From Oscillospiraceae bacterium (GTDB lineage Bacteria; Bacillota; Clostridia; Oscillospirales; Acutalibacteraceae), in contig JAIRPV010000010.1 of assembly GCA_031256825.1 (NCBI GenBank), positions 1 to 64,000 on the forward strand: DNA of 64,000 nt, read 5' to 3'. Both the position numbers and the translations under genes were made by a program. Position 1 is the first letter of the stretch. Every line of letters begins with the position of its first letter. This document shows positions 23,511 through 30,888 of this stretch, one piece after another. The notes below the pieces were generated by a model, which saw only the letters and a list, made by a program, of their open reading frames with translations, had not been told where the DNA came from and did not search any database.

Positions 23511-23870
23511 ATGAACTGTAACTGTACCGAATACAACTGCCCCGTGGGCGCAACGCTCGATTTGATCGGCGGGAAATATAAATCCCTGATTCTGTGGCAT
23601 TTGATGAGCACCACTCTGCGCTTTGGCGAGCTTCGCCGGCTGATCCCCCAGGCGACGCCCAAAATGCTGACCCAGCAGCTGCGCGAGCTGGAGGAGGCAA
23701 ACCTTGTCATCCGCACGGTCTACCCGGTTGTGCCGCCGAAGGTGGAGTATCAGCTATCCGAGCTTGGAGCAAGCATCAAGCCCATTCTGGTCGCCATGTA
23801 CGCGTGGGGGGCCGGTTACCTGAAAGACAATGGCAAAGAAATCAGCTGCTCCATGGCCATGCCCTCGTAG
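23511..23870 (+). CDS. HxlR-family winged-helix transcriptional regulator
   Basis: A 119-residue DNA-binding protein. After an unusual cysteine-rich start (MNCNCTEYNCPVG, Cys3, Cys5, Cys10) it follows the HxlR pattern: LDLIGGKYKSLILWHL, FGELRRLIPQATPKMLTQQL and the wing region with YxLSELG. HxlR proteins such as YodB and CatR sense oxidants or electrophiles through an N-terminal cysteine. The extra cysteines here could bind Cu(I). It is divergent from copA with a palindrome between, so control of copA and of itself is the simplest reading, but this is an inference from position. Confidence 0.88.
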   Translation: MNCNCTEYNCPVGATLDLIGGKYKSLILWHLMSTTLRFGELRRLIPQATPKMLTQQLRELEEANLVIRTVYPVVPPKVEYQLSELGASIKPILVAMYAWGAGYLKDNGKEISCSMAMPS

Positions 23871-23890
23871 CTCCGCTTGTTTCGGTTCGC

Positions 23891-23930
23891 AAAAAACAAA
23901 GCCCCCTCCGCAGGGGGGCTTTGCGTTTTC
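23891..23930. terminator. Bidirectional terminator between hxlR and the LRR gene
   Basis: A stem of 9 or more pairs (AAAGCCCCC with GGGGGGCTTT around 23898-23922) has A-rich bases on its left and TTTT on its right, so it can stop both convergent transcripts. The tract on the minus side (TTTGTTTTTTG) is better. Confidence 0.8.
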
Positions 23931-23949
23931 AGTTCGTTCCCGGCGGCGG

Positions 23950-24960
23950 CTAAAACGCCATCCAAATCCAGCCGAAGCAAACAATCAGCAGGAACCAGTT
24001 CAGCGGTGTTTTTTCCCATGTCGTGGACTTGCCCCAAAGCTTAAAGCAATTGTAGCGCTGGGGGCTAAACCAAACAATGCCGCCCCGCGCGCGAACTTCC
24101 GCAAGGCCGGGCACGCGGTCCTCGGACTTCAGCCAATTCATACGACAGTCCAAGTACTGCAGCTTGGTGTTCTTCGAAACATCCAGCGCAGTCAATTGGT
24201 TGTCGGAGCAGTCCAAGCCTTTCAGCGCCGTGTTCTTCGAAACATCGAGCGCGGTTAGTCGGTTGTAGCCGCAGCTCAACCCAACCAGCGCCGTGTTCTT
24301 CGAGACATCCAGCACGGTCAGTCGGTTGAAGTAGCAGTCCAAATATGTCAAATCAGTATTTTTCGAAACATCCAGCGCGGTCAGCTGGTTGCCATCGCAC
24401 CGCAAGTGGGTCAGCGCCGTGTTCTTCGAAACATCCAGCGTGGTCAGTTGGTTGTTGTAGCAGTACAACAACTTCAGCGCCGTGTTCTTCGAAACTTCCA
24501 GCGCGGCCAGTTTGTTTTCGCCGCAGCGCAACCCAACCAGCGCCGTGTTCTTCGAAACATCCAGTGATGTCAGTTGGTTGTCGGAACAGTACAACCACTC
24601 CAGCGCCATGTTTTTCGAAACATCCAGCGCGGTCAGTTGGTTGCTGGAGCAGGACAACAACTCCAGCGCCGTAAAATATTCAATGCCAGCAAGACTGGCG
24701 ATTTGTTTATTTGAAACATAGACTCTTGTTACGTTCTCGACTTCGCTTTTTTGAATTTTACCATCGTCGTTTATATCAAAATTTTGCAGCACATAGGCCT
24801 TAAAATTTGCATCGGTAAACGCCGCTGTAATGTCGTCGTCATCCGCCGCGCGCACCCCCACGGCAAAGCTGCCGCACAGCAACAGGGTTGCCAGAAACAC
24901 CGAGAGCAGGCGCTTTATCGTTTTAAATCGCATGGCGTTGGTAGATTTCGCGCGTTGCAT
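23950..24960 (-). CDS. Secreted or membrane-anchored leucine-rich-repeat protein
   Basis: A 336-residue surface protein. It has a signal peptide (TIKRLLSVFLATLLLCGSFAVGVRA, cleavage near residue 39), a single EF-hand/dockerin-like calcium loop (DINDDGKIQKSEV), then eight 21-residue repeats of the form LxxLxCxxNxLTxLDVSKNTA and a partial ninth, and a C-terminal hydrophobic helix (NWFLLIVCFGWIWMAF). No LPxTG motif is present, so the helix may be the anchor. Each repeat has one cysteine at a fixed position. A role in adhesion or protein binding is likely for the family, but the ligand is unknown. It starts at 24960 behind AGAAGG; ATG 24933 is an alternative. Confidence 0.85.
   Translation of the reverse strand: MQRAKSTNAMRFKTIKRLLSVFLATLLLCGSFAVGVRAADDDDITAAFTDANFKAYVLQNFDINDDGKIQKSEVENVTRVYVSNKQIASLAGIEYFTALELLSCSSNQLTALDVSKNMALEWLYCSDNQLTSLDVSKNTALVGLRCGENKLAALEVSKNTALKLLYCYNNQLTTLDVSKNTALTHLRCDGNQLTALDVSKNTDLTYLDCYFNRLTVLDVSKNTALVGLSCGYNRLTALDVSKNTALKGLDCSDNQLTALDVSKNTKLQYLDCRMNWLKSEDRVPGLAEVRARGGIVWFSPQRYNCFKLWGKSTTWEKTPLNWFLLIVCFGWIWMAF
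24130..24690. repeat. 63-bp tandem repeats inside the LRR gene
   Basis: The 21-residue protein repeats are also strongly conserved at DNA level; the segment GTGTTCTTCGAAACATCCAG recurs every 63 bases with few changes. Such an array can gain or lose units by recombination or slippage. Confidence 0.8.
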
Positions 24961-25003
24961 GGGAAAACCTTCTTTCTTTGGCTAAAATTTACTTGGCATT
25001 TTG

Positions 25004-25032
25004 ATTGTAGCAGATTCCGCCGGAAAAGTCAA
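25004..25032 (-). promoter_or_regulatory. Promoter of the LRR gene
   Basis: TTGACT (25032-25027), 17 bases, TACAAT (25009-25004) on the minus strand, 44 bases before the start codon. Confidence 0.75.
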
Positions 25033-25052
25033 GCACTTTTTTGCGGGTCGCT

Positions 25053-25958
25053 TCACTGGAACAACGCGCTAAATTCCGCAGGTTCCTGCTCCTTGCCGCA
25101 GTGCGGGCAAAACGCCGCCCCGTGCTCAATCGTCTTCCCGCAGGCCGCGCAAACGCCATGCAGGCGCGCGCCGCAATTGTCGCAATGCACATGCCCGCGG
25201 TTCTGCACGGCCTGGCACTTAAAGCAGAAGAAGCTCAGCTGCTTGAACACCGCGTAAATCAGCAGCCCGGCCAGGTTGGTGAACAGCGCCAAAATGCCCC
25301 AAATGGCCCCCCGCAGCTTGTGGCGCTCCGCGTCGCGGTAAACATAAAGCGCCACCAGCGCCCAATAGAGCATAAAAAACAGTGTGCCTGCGGTGGCGGT
25401 CAGCCGCAGCAGCAGCTGGGCGTGTTTCACAGGCGCAAAGCTAAAAATCAGGAACACGCGCTGGCCGCTGTTTCCGTTGGGCAGCGAATGCAACGCGTAA
25501 ACCTTTTTTGCCCCGCCGTCCAGATAAAAAAACTCATCCTCAAACTCGTGGTGCGCATCCTCTTCCACCATGCTTTCCAGCGAGCGCAGCACGCTGCTTC
25601 TGATTACATGATAATATACCCCCGGCCGCGCGGGGTCGCAAAGATACTTCCCCTGCTGATCGGCGGGTTCCAGCGCCAGCACGCCTTCCATGGTTCCCCG
25701 GGCGCTGAACCGGATTTGATTCTGCCCGTCGAGGAGCAGCACATCTTCCACATCGGCCCACCGCGCAAACTCCGCCAATTCCTGGCGGCTGGCCCCGCCG
25801 GCGCAGGCCTGGCTGAACCGCCCGTAGGCTCTGCCCAACGCCAGTTTTTCGCGGAACGCCGTTCCGATTGCGCCAACGCACGCAGCGGCCACCACCGCCC
25901 CCGCCACAAGATAGGCGATGATCACCGCCCGCCAGTTGCTTTTTTTCCGGGCTTTCAT
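25053..25958 (-). CDS. Membrane sensor-like protein with extracytoplasmic domain and C-terminal zinc ribbons
   Basis: A 301-residue protein. A basic head (MKARKKSNW) is followed by a membrane helix (about 10-32), an extracytoplasmic region of roughly 140 residues containing several aromatic and acidic stretches, then two further membrane helices around LLLRLTATAGTLFFMLYWALVALYV and GILALFTNLAGLLIYAVFK. The tail has cysteine pairs FCFKC, HCDNC, CAAC and FCPHC, forming one or two zinc ribbons. I do not recognise the extracytoplasmic domain. It starts at 25958 behind GGGG and overlaps the upstream 90-residue gene by 4 bases, so it belongs to the ECF sigma operon and may sense an envelope signal. 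Confidence 0.7.
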   Translation of the reverse strand: MKARKKSNWRAVIIAYLVAGAVVAAACVGAIGTAFREKLALGRAYGRFSQACAGGASRQELAEFARWADVEDVLLLDGQNQIRFSARGTMEGVLALEPADQQGKYLCDPARPGVYYHVIRSSVLRSLESMVEEDAHHEFEDEFFYLDGGAKKVYALHSLPNGNSGQRVFLIFSFAPVKHAQLLLRLTATAGTLFFMLYWALVALYVYRDAERHKLRGAIWGILALFTNLAGLLIYAVFKQLSFFCFKCQAVQNRGHVHCDNCGARLHGVCAACGKTIEHGAAFCPHCGKEQEPAEFSALFQ

Positions 25959-26227
25959 TTCGATGTATCCCCTTTGCTTAAAAATAGCACGGGCGAAAGC
26001 AGCAGCGCCGCAATCCCCAGCCCCGCCGCCAAAGGCAGGAGCATGGCCCGCCATGCCACGCCATAAAGCACAAGCCCCGCCGGCGCCAGCACAAACACCG
26101 CCGCCAGCAGCGAAAAATACCGCCCCAGGCGCCGCTCTTTCTTTTGTTCCTGCAACGTATAGCACTTGCGGTCCGCCTCGTCGTCAATCACGGCCAAAAC
26201 GTCTTGCAGGCCCCGTTCGTCGTCCAT
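25955..26227 (-). CDS. Small membrane protein of the ECF sigma operon, possible anti-sigma factor
   Basis: A 90-residue protein: an acidic, charged cytoplasmic head (DDERGLQDVLAVIDDEADRKCYTLQEQKKERR) and two membrane helices in LLAAVFVLAPAGLVLYGV and LLPLAAGLGIAALLLSPVLF. It lies directly after the ECF sigma factor gene and overlaps the next gene by 4 bases. The position and topology fit an anti-sigma factor, but the zinc-binding ZAS motif is absent (only one Cys). I chose 26227 because GGAAGG is too close to the ATG at 26236. Confidence 0.62.
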   Translation of the reverse strand: MDDERGLQDVLAVIDDEADRKCYTLQEQKKERRLGRYFSLLAAVFVLAPAGLVLYGVAWRAMLLPLAAGLGIAALLLSPVLFLSKGDTSK

Positions 26228-26246
26228 AAGCGCCATCCTTCCGTTC

Positions 26247-26780
26247 TCAGCTCATCGATTTTCGTATCTTCAGCAATCCGTGGTGCAGCCGGCTCTTTAC
26301 CGTCTTTGCCTGCGTGCCCGTCGCCGCGGCAATCTCTTCCAGCGAACACTGTTCCAGGTGCCGCATGCGAATGGCCGCCGCCTGCTCCGGCGGCAGGTTG
26401 CCCAGCGCGCGTAGCGCTTCGCCAAAGGCCAGCCGTTCCTCGGTTTCGCGTTCCATGTTTCCCCCGGCCGCCGGTTCGTAGCCCAGTTCATCCAGCGGCA
26501 CGGCCTGGTTGCGGCAGCGCCGCAGATGATCAAAGTAGCAATGCTTCGCGATGGTCATCACCCATGTGCCGAAGTTCGCCGTCCCTTGCGGATCAAAGCG
26601 ATCGATGTAGCGCACCAGCTTCAGGAAGGTGTCCTGCGTCAAATCCTGCGTCAGTTCCGCGTCGCTGGTCAGCCGGAGCAAATATTTGGTTACATAAGGG
26701 TAATACCCGGCCACCAGCCGTTGCAGCGCCGCTTTGTCGCCGCCCTGCGCCAGCCTGATCTGCCTTGCTTCGTCCTCCAA
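26247..26780 (-). CDS. ECF-type RNA polymerase sigma factor
   Basis: A 177-residue sigma-70 family protein of the ECF class. Region 2 includes YYPYVTKYLLRLTSDAELTQDLTQDTFLKLVRYIDRF and the FGTWVMTIAKHCYFDHLRR helix; region 4 has LPPEQAAAIRMRHLEQCSLEEIAAATGTQAKTVKSRLHHG. The linker with GYEPAAGG is short. The start is a TTG at 26780 behind GGTGGAG and is not fully certain. It heads a three-gene operon with two membrane proteins that probably hold and release it. There is no visible target promoter of ECF type in the window. Confidence 0.88.
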   Translation of the reverse strand: MEDEARQIRLAQGGDKAALQRLVAGYYPYVTKYLLRLTSDAELTQDLTQDTFLKLVRYIDRFDPQGTANFGTWVMTIAKHCYFDHLRRCRNQAVPLDELGYEPAAGGNMERETEERLAFGEALRALGNLPPEQAAAIRMRHLEQCSLEEIAAATGTQAKTVKSRLHHGLLKIRKSMS

Positions 26781-26835
26781 TCCGCTCCACCACCTTCATC
26801 CTTCTATTACACGCCGCAAAAGCGGTTTGGTTCCC

Positions 26836-26863
26836 AAAAAGGGGCGGACACATTGCCCGCCCC
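26836..26863 (-). terminator. Terminator after the phosphoesterase gene
   Basis: On the minus strand, GGGGCGG (26863-26857) pairs with CCGCCCC (26847-26841) and is followed by TTTTT. It lies between the phosphoesterase stop and the ECF sigma gene. Confidence 0.8.
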
Positions 26864-26878
26864 GCCCAATATTTTAGT

Positions 26879-28336
26879 TCATTTCGCCAATTTTGCTTTC
26901 ACCGTGACCGGTATCCGCTGCGTCAGATAGTCCCAGAGCAGCCGCGCGCAGCCCAAAAACAGGTGCGCCGCGTCGCCGGGCAGCGTGGCGGCCAGGCTGG
27001 TTGGCAGCGGCTTCGCGGCTGGCTCAGCCCCCCGGAACTCCTTTTTCTCAATGATCACCTGATCCATCAGCACATCCTTGCCGCTCGCCTGGTCATAGAA
27101 ATAGGCCTCGTATTTCAGCTGGCCGCCGTTGATCTGCACCGTGGTATACACCGGCTGCCCCGGCTGGGTATACTTTGCCGCAAGCGCTTTGACCTGCGGC
27201 GGCGGGGCGGCGTTCAGATGATATTCCTTCGGCCCGGCGGTGTTAGGCAAAATATACACCGGGCCGCTCGGCGCAAAGTATTTGCTGCCCTGCCAGCCCT
27301 GATCCAAATTGTAGTCGTATTCTTTCGCCTGCCGGTCCGCCCACTCGTCTTTTATGAGAACGGGTTCGCTGCGGTAATACATGTGATCGTGGCCCGACAT
27401 CACAAGGTCAATCCCCAGCGAATCCATCGCCGGGAGCAGCCAGTAGCGCAGCATCATCACATCCGGATCCCACGGGTGGTCGCCGCCGGAATAGAGGCTC
27501 TTGTGCAAAAAGATGATTTTCCACTTCGCGCCGCTCGCCCGCATGTCGTTTTGCAGCCAGTTGAGCTGCCGCGCGCTCATGGGGAACGCGTCGTTGGTGT
27601 TGAGCACAGCATAGTGCGCGTCGCCCCAGTCGAACGAATAATAGGCCCCGCGGGCATTGGAAGCGCCCTTTTGCTTTTCCAGCGTAAATTGGGCGCTGAA
27701 CCAGCCCGTTTTATGCAAAAAACCGTCGTGGTTGCCGGCAACCGCCGCGTGGGTCGTCTGCGCCAAATAGGGTTTGTAGGCGTTGAAAAAGTAATCCCAC
27801 TGCTCGTTGCCGCAATCGTTGGTGTAGTCGCCCAGGTGCACAAAAAAGCTGTTTTTGTTGCCCAGCAGTTTTTGCGCGCGGCCCAGCAGCTTCGCGCTGA
27901 GCTGGTAGTCCTCCTGCCTGTCGGCCTGCACGTCGGTCAGCGCCACAAAGCCCGAGGCCTTGCCCGGCCCCGCATCTGTAACAAACGTCCCTTTCGCGCT
28001 CCAGATGTTCTTGCTTCTGTCGCCCACCTGATAGGTATATTCCGTGCCGGGCGCAAGGCCGGATAGGATGACCGAATGCGCGTAGCCGCCCTGGAACTTG
28101 GTTGCGGCCTGGCTTTGCCCCTTCCCTGTTTGGGGCGGCTCCAGCCTGATGTCGCTGCCGCAGTCCTCTTTGGTATACCAGTGGAACGCGCGCGCGGTTG
28201 CGCTGTCGCCATAGAACGTGCAGACCACCCGGTAAGGGGCGTAGCCGCCGCCATCCGCCGCGCGCGGGACAAGCCCGGCGCAGCCCGCCAGCAGCGCAAA
28301 GCAGAGCAGCGTGGAGCAGGTTTTACGAAATTTCAT
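26879..28336 (-). CDS. Purple acid phosphatase-like secreted metallophosphoesterase (lipoprotein)
   Basis: A 485-residue exported enzyme. The signal ends in lipobox LAGC (about 16-19), so it is probably a lipoprotein. A fibronectin-like N-terminal purple-acid-phosphatase domain (YGDSATARAFHWYT, LSGLAPGTEYTYQVGD) precedes the metallophosphoesterase domain. Metal and catalytic motifs are LTDVQAD, HLGDYTNDC, VAGNHDGF, FLHKSLYSGG and SGHDHMYYR. The family hydrolyses phosphomonoesters, and this one would act on the outside of the cell, for example for phosphate scavenging. It has an unusually long leader (about 260 bases) with short repeats. Start 28336 follows GAGGAGG. Confidence 0.9.
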   Translation of the reverse strand: MKFRKTCSTLLCFALLAGCAGLVPRAADGGGYAPYRVVCTFYGDSATARAFHWYTKEDCGSDIRLEPPQTGKGQSQAATKFQGGYAHSVILSGLAPGTEYTYQVGDRSKNIWSAKGTFVTDAGPGKASGFVALTDVQADRQEDYQLSAKLLGRAQKLLGNKNSFFVHLGDYTNDCGNEQWDYFFNAYKPYLAQTTHAAVAGNHDGFLHKTGWFSAQFTLEKQKGASNARGAYYSFDWGDAHYAVLNTNDAFPMSARQLNWLQNDMRASGAKWKIIFLHKSLYSGGDHPWDPDVMMLRYWLLPAMDSLGIDLVMSGHDHMYYRSEPVLIKDEWADRQAKEYDYNLDQGWQGSKYFAPSGPVYILPNTAGPKEYHLNAAPPPQVKALAAKYTQPGQPVYTTVQINGGQLKYEAYFYDQASGKDVLMDQVIIEKKEFRGAEPAAKPLPTSLAATLPGDAAHLFLGCARLLWDYLTQRIPVTVKAKLAK

Positions 28337-28603
28337 CAGCAGTTCCTCCTCAGCGAAATGTTTTTATGTTGGAAGCTTCCCAACGGTAGGATCCCGCTTT
28401 CAGCGGCAAGTTGCGAAATTCCGAAATTCCGGAATACTGGATTTTGGCTCTGAAAAGGGGTCAAAAACCGGTTCGCCATTCCGAAATTCCGAACTATCAT
28501 AAAATAGCGCACACAGAAAACCCGTTGGAATGATCCCCCTGTCGTGGCAATTCGCCACAAAAATCGCTCCCCAAAGATATCCCTCGCCACAGGCTAGGTA
28601 CCT
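28337..28603 (-). promoter_or_regulatory. Long leader of the phosphoesterase gene with ATTCCGAA repeats
   Basis: No gene is seen here. Two copies of a 16-17 base double repeat (ATTCCGAAATTCCGAA at 28478-28493, and a variant ending in ATTCCGGAA at 28418-28434) lie 60 bases apart, plus a palindrome GTTGGAAGCTTCCCAAC at about 28372-28388. These are possible regulator sites or RNA structures. Confidence 0.45.
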
Positions 28604-28632
28604 ATTATACCATGCCGCGCCTGAAAAAGCAA
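28604..28632 (-). promoter_or_regulatory. Promoter of the phosphoesterase gene
   Basis: TTGCTT (28632-28627), 17 bases, TATAAT (28609-28604) on the minus strand; part of the 44-base repeat 28602-28645 shared with the rplI promoter. Confidence 0.75.
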
Positions 28633-28685
28633 GGAAGAAAATTGCAGGACGCATTGCCAAATTGCAAGAAAATCGCAGCTTCCCC

Positions 28686-28714
28686 TTGACAATTCCCCAA
28701 ACTTCCGCTATAAT
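28686..28714 (+). promoter_or_regulatory. Promoter of the RpiR-type regulator operon
   Basis: TTGACA (28686-28691), 17 bases, TATAAT (28709-28714): a full consensus sigma-A promoter, 42 bases before the start codon at 28757. Confidence 0.88.
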
Positions 28715-28756
28715 GAAGGAAATATTGCAAAACCAGAATAAGGGAGAGCGAGGCCT

Positions 28757-29635
28757 ATGAGCAGCCGCGCACCATTTTTGAGCCAAATTGAACAAAATTA
28801 CCCGCACCTTTCCAAAGGGCACAAGCGTATTGCCGATTATATCCTCCGAGATTACGACAAGGCGGCGTTTATGACCGCCGCCGCGCTGGGCGAAGCCGTT
28901 GGCGTCAGCGAAAGCACTGTGGTGCGCTTTGCGGCCGAAAATGGCTGGCGCGGATACCCCGAGCTTCAAAAGTATTTGCAGGAGATGATCCGTTCGCGCC
29001 TGACCAGCATCCAGCGTCTGCAAGCATCCAACGTGAAGCTGAGCAACGATAAAATCATGGAAAACGCCATGAACGCCGACGCGGAAATGATCCGCCGCAC
29101 GCTGGAGCAAACCTCGCGCGAGGAATTCAAGTGCGTTGTGGACGCCATACGCAAAGCGGAGCATATCTATATCCAGGGCACGCGCAGTTCCGCTGCCCTG
29201 GCCAACTTTCTTGCGCTGAATATGAATATCCTCCATCCCGGCGTGGTTTACGTGGATGCGTTCAGCGCCAGCCAGACCTATGAGCAGCTGCTGCGCATCA
29301 ACGAGCACGATATGTGCATCGCCATCAGCTTCCCGCGCTATTCCAAGCGCACCATCACAGCCCTGCGCTTCGCGCGCGATCGGGGCGCCTGCGCCGTGGC
29401 AATCACCGACACCCTGCGTTCGCCCATCGCGGCGCTTTCGCACCATGTGCTGCTGGCGTGCTGCGACGCGGTCTCGTTCGTAGACAGCCTGGTGGCCCCC
29501 ATGAGTCTCATCAACGCCCTATTGGCCGCCTGCGCCCGCGCGCAGGGCGACAATGTTTACGATACCCTGCGCGATCTGGAGGGCATCTGGACGCAATACG
29601 AGATCTATGCGGATATGGGAAGCGAAAAACAATGA
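28757..29635 (+). CDS. RpiR/MurR-family transcriptional regulator (HTH + SIS)
   Basis: A 292-residue regulator. The N-terminal HTH_6 domain includes LSKGHKRIADYILRDYDKAAF and the recognition helix GVSESTVVRFAAENGWRGYPELQ. A SIS sugar-phosphate-binding domain follows, with YIQGTRSSAALANFLA, CIAISFPRYSKRT and VAITDT. Family members respond to phosphosugars such as MurNAc-6-P or ribose-5-P. It overlaps the following flavoprotein gene by 4 bases. The target genes are not evident; no sugar transport or amino-sugar genes lie next to it. Start ATG 28757 is preceded by GGGAGAGCGAGG. Confidence 0.9.
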   Translation: MSSRAPFLSQIEQNYPHLSKGHKRIADYILRDYDKAAFMTAAALGEAVGVSESTVVRFAAENGWRGYPELQKYLQEMIRSRLTSIQRLQASNVKLSNDKIMENAMNADAEMIRRTLEQTSREEFKCVVDAIRKAEHIYIQGTRSSAALANFLALNMNILHPGVVYVDAFSASQTYEQLLRINEHDMCIAISFPRYSKRTITALRFARDRGACAVAITDTLRSPIAALSHHVLLACCDAVSFVDSLVAPMSLINALLAACARAQGDNVYDTLRDLEGIWTQYEIYADMGSEKQ

Positions 29636-30888
29636 ACAATGCTTGCGACGTCCTTATCCTGGGCGGTGGCCCGGCAGGGTTGATGGCCGCCATCGCGGCC
29701 GCCGAGCGCGGTGCCGCCGCCGCGCTGCTGGAGCGCAACGAGAAACCCGGCATGAAGCTGCGCATTACCGGCAAGGGGCGCTGCAATGTGACGAACGCCG
29801 CCGGCCTGGAAAGCCTCATTGCCCACGTGCCTGTGAACGGGCGGTTTTTGTTCAGCGCGTTCAGCCGCTTTGGCGCTTTCGATACCATACGGTTTTTCGA
29901 GTCCCTCGGCGTGCCGCTGAAGACCGAGCGCGGCGGCCGCGTGTTTCCGGTCTCCAACAACGCCCACGACATTGCCGACGCGTTGGTGAAGCAGCTGCGG
30001 CGGCTGGGCGTGGCCGTGATACGCGGGCGGGCCGAACAGCTTCAGGCCGCGGACGGCAGGGTGCGGGGCGTGGTGACAGAAAAAGGGGAAGTCTATACCG
30101 CCCGCGCGGTTGTTGTCGCCACAGGCGGCTGCTCTTACCCAAAAACGGGTTCCACAGGCGACGGCTACGCGCTGGCGCGGCAGGCCGGGCACAATATCAT
30201 TGCGCCAAAGCCGAGCCTTGTGCCGCTCGAGTGCCACGAGGGGTTTTGCGATCGGCTGATGGGGCTGTCGCTGAAAAACACGGCGCTGGAGGTGTGGGAT
30301 ACCCACGCGCAGAAGATGATATACCAGGATTTTGGTGAATTGCTGTTCACCCATTTCGGGGTTTCCGGGCCCCTGGCGCTCAGCGCCAGCTCGCATATCC
30401 GCAACATACAGCCGGGGCGCTGCGAACTGCGCCTTGACCTGAAGCCCGCGCTGCGGCCGGAACAGCTCAGCGCGCGGCTCCTGCGCGATTTTGGCGAAAA
30501 TCCCAACAAAAATTTCATCAACGCGCTCAATGGCCTTCTGCCAAAAACCCTTGTGCCGGTCGTCGTGCAGCTGACAAAAATCCCTCCCGGCACAAAAGTG
30601 AACCAGATAACCAAAGAGCAGCGGCAAACGCTGGTTGATCAGTTAAAATGCCTGCGGCTGACCGTAACGGGCTTTCGCCCGCTGGAAGAGGCGATTATCA
30701 CCTCCGGCGGCGTGGACACGCGCGAAATCGACCCGGCAACCATGCAGAGCAAACGGCTGCCCGGCCTGTTCTTCGCCGGGGAGGTCATCGACGCGGACGC
30801 CTATACCGGCGGGTATAATTTACAGATTGCCTGGAGCACGGGGCGGGCGGCGGGCGCGGCCGCGGCGGAGGTGTGCGTATGCCCATAA
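29632..30888 (+). CDS. NAD(P)/FAD-dependent oxidoreductase (HI0933/BaiN/YhiN family)
   Basis: A 418-residue flavoprotein. The FAD-binding motif is LILGGGPAGLMAAIAAAERG near the start; KRITGKGRCNVTNA-type bases are present as LRITGKGRCNVTNAA, and the late SGGVDTREIDPATMQSKRLPGLFFAGEVIDADAYTGGYNLQIAW block is the family signature. Functions of the family are varied and mostly undefined (BaiN reduces bile-acid intermediates). In many Clostridia a gene of this kind lies near cmk, plsC and ispH-rpsA; here cmk and plsC are missing and ispH-rpsA follows with a 10-base overlap. Confidence 0.9.
   Translation: MNNACDVLILGGGPAGLMAAIAAAERGAAAALLERNEKPGMKLRITGKGRCNVTNAAGLESLIAHVPVNGRFLFSAFSRFGAFDTIRFFESLGVPLKTERGGRVFPVSNNAHDIADALVKQLRRLGVAVIRGRAEQLQAADGRVRGVVTEKGEVYTARAVVVATGGCSYPKTGSTGDGYALARQAGHNIIAPKPSLVPLECHEGFCDRLMGLSLKNTALEVWDTHAQKMIYQDFGELLFTHFGVSGPLALSASSHIRNIQPGRCELRLDLKPALRPEQLSARLLRDFGENPNKNFINALNGLLPKTLVPVVVQLTKIPPGTKVNQITKEQRQTLVDQLKCLRLTVTGFRPLEEAIITSGGVDTREIDPATMQSKRLPGLFFAGEVIDADAYTGGYNLQIAWSTGRAAGAAAAEVCVCP

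Noticed and set aside
24130-24690. CRISPR-like array
   Set aside because: The regular 63-base units are coding repeats of an LRR protein without spacers; no cas gene is near. The Gly-X-Y repeats at 36.9-37.8 kb and the eutC repeat were rejected for the same reason.
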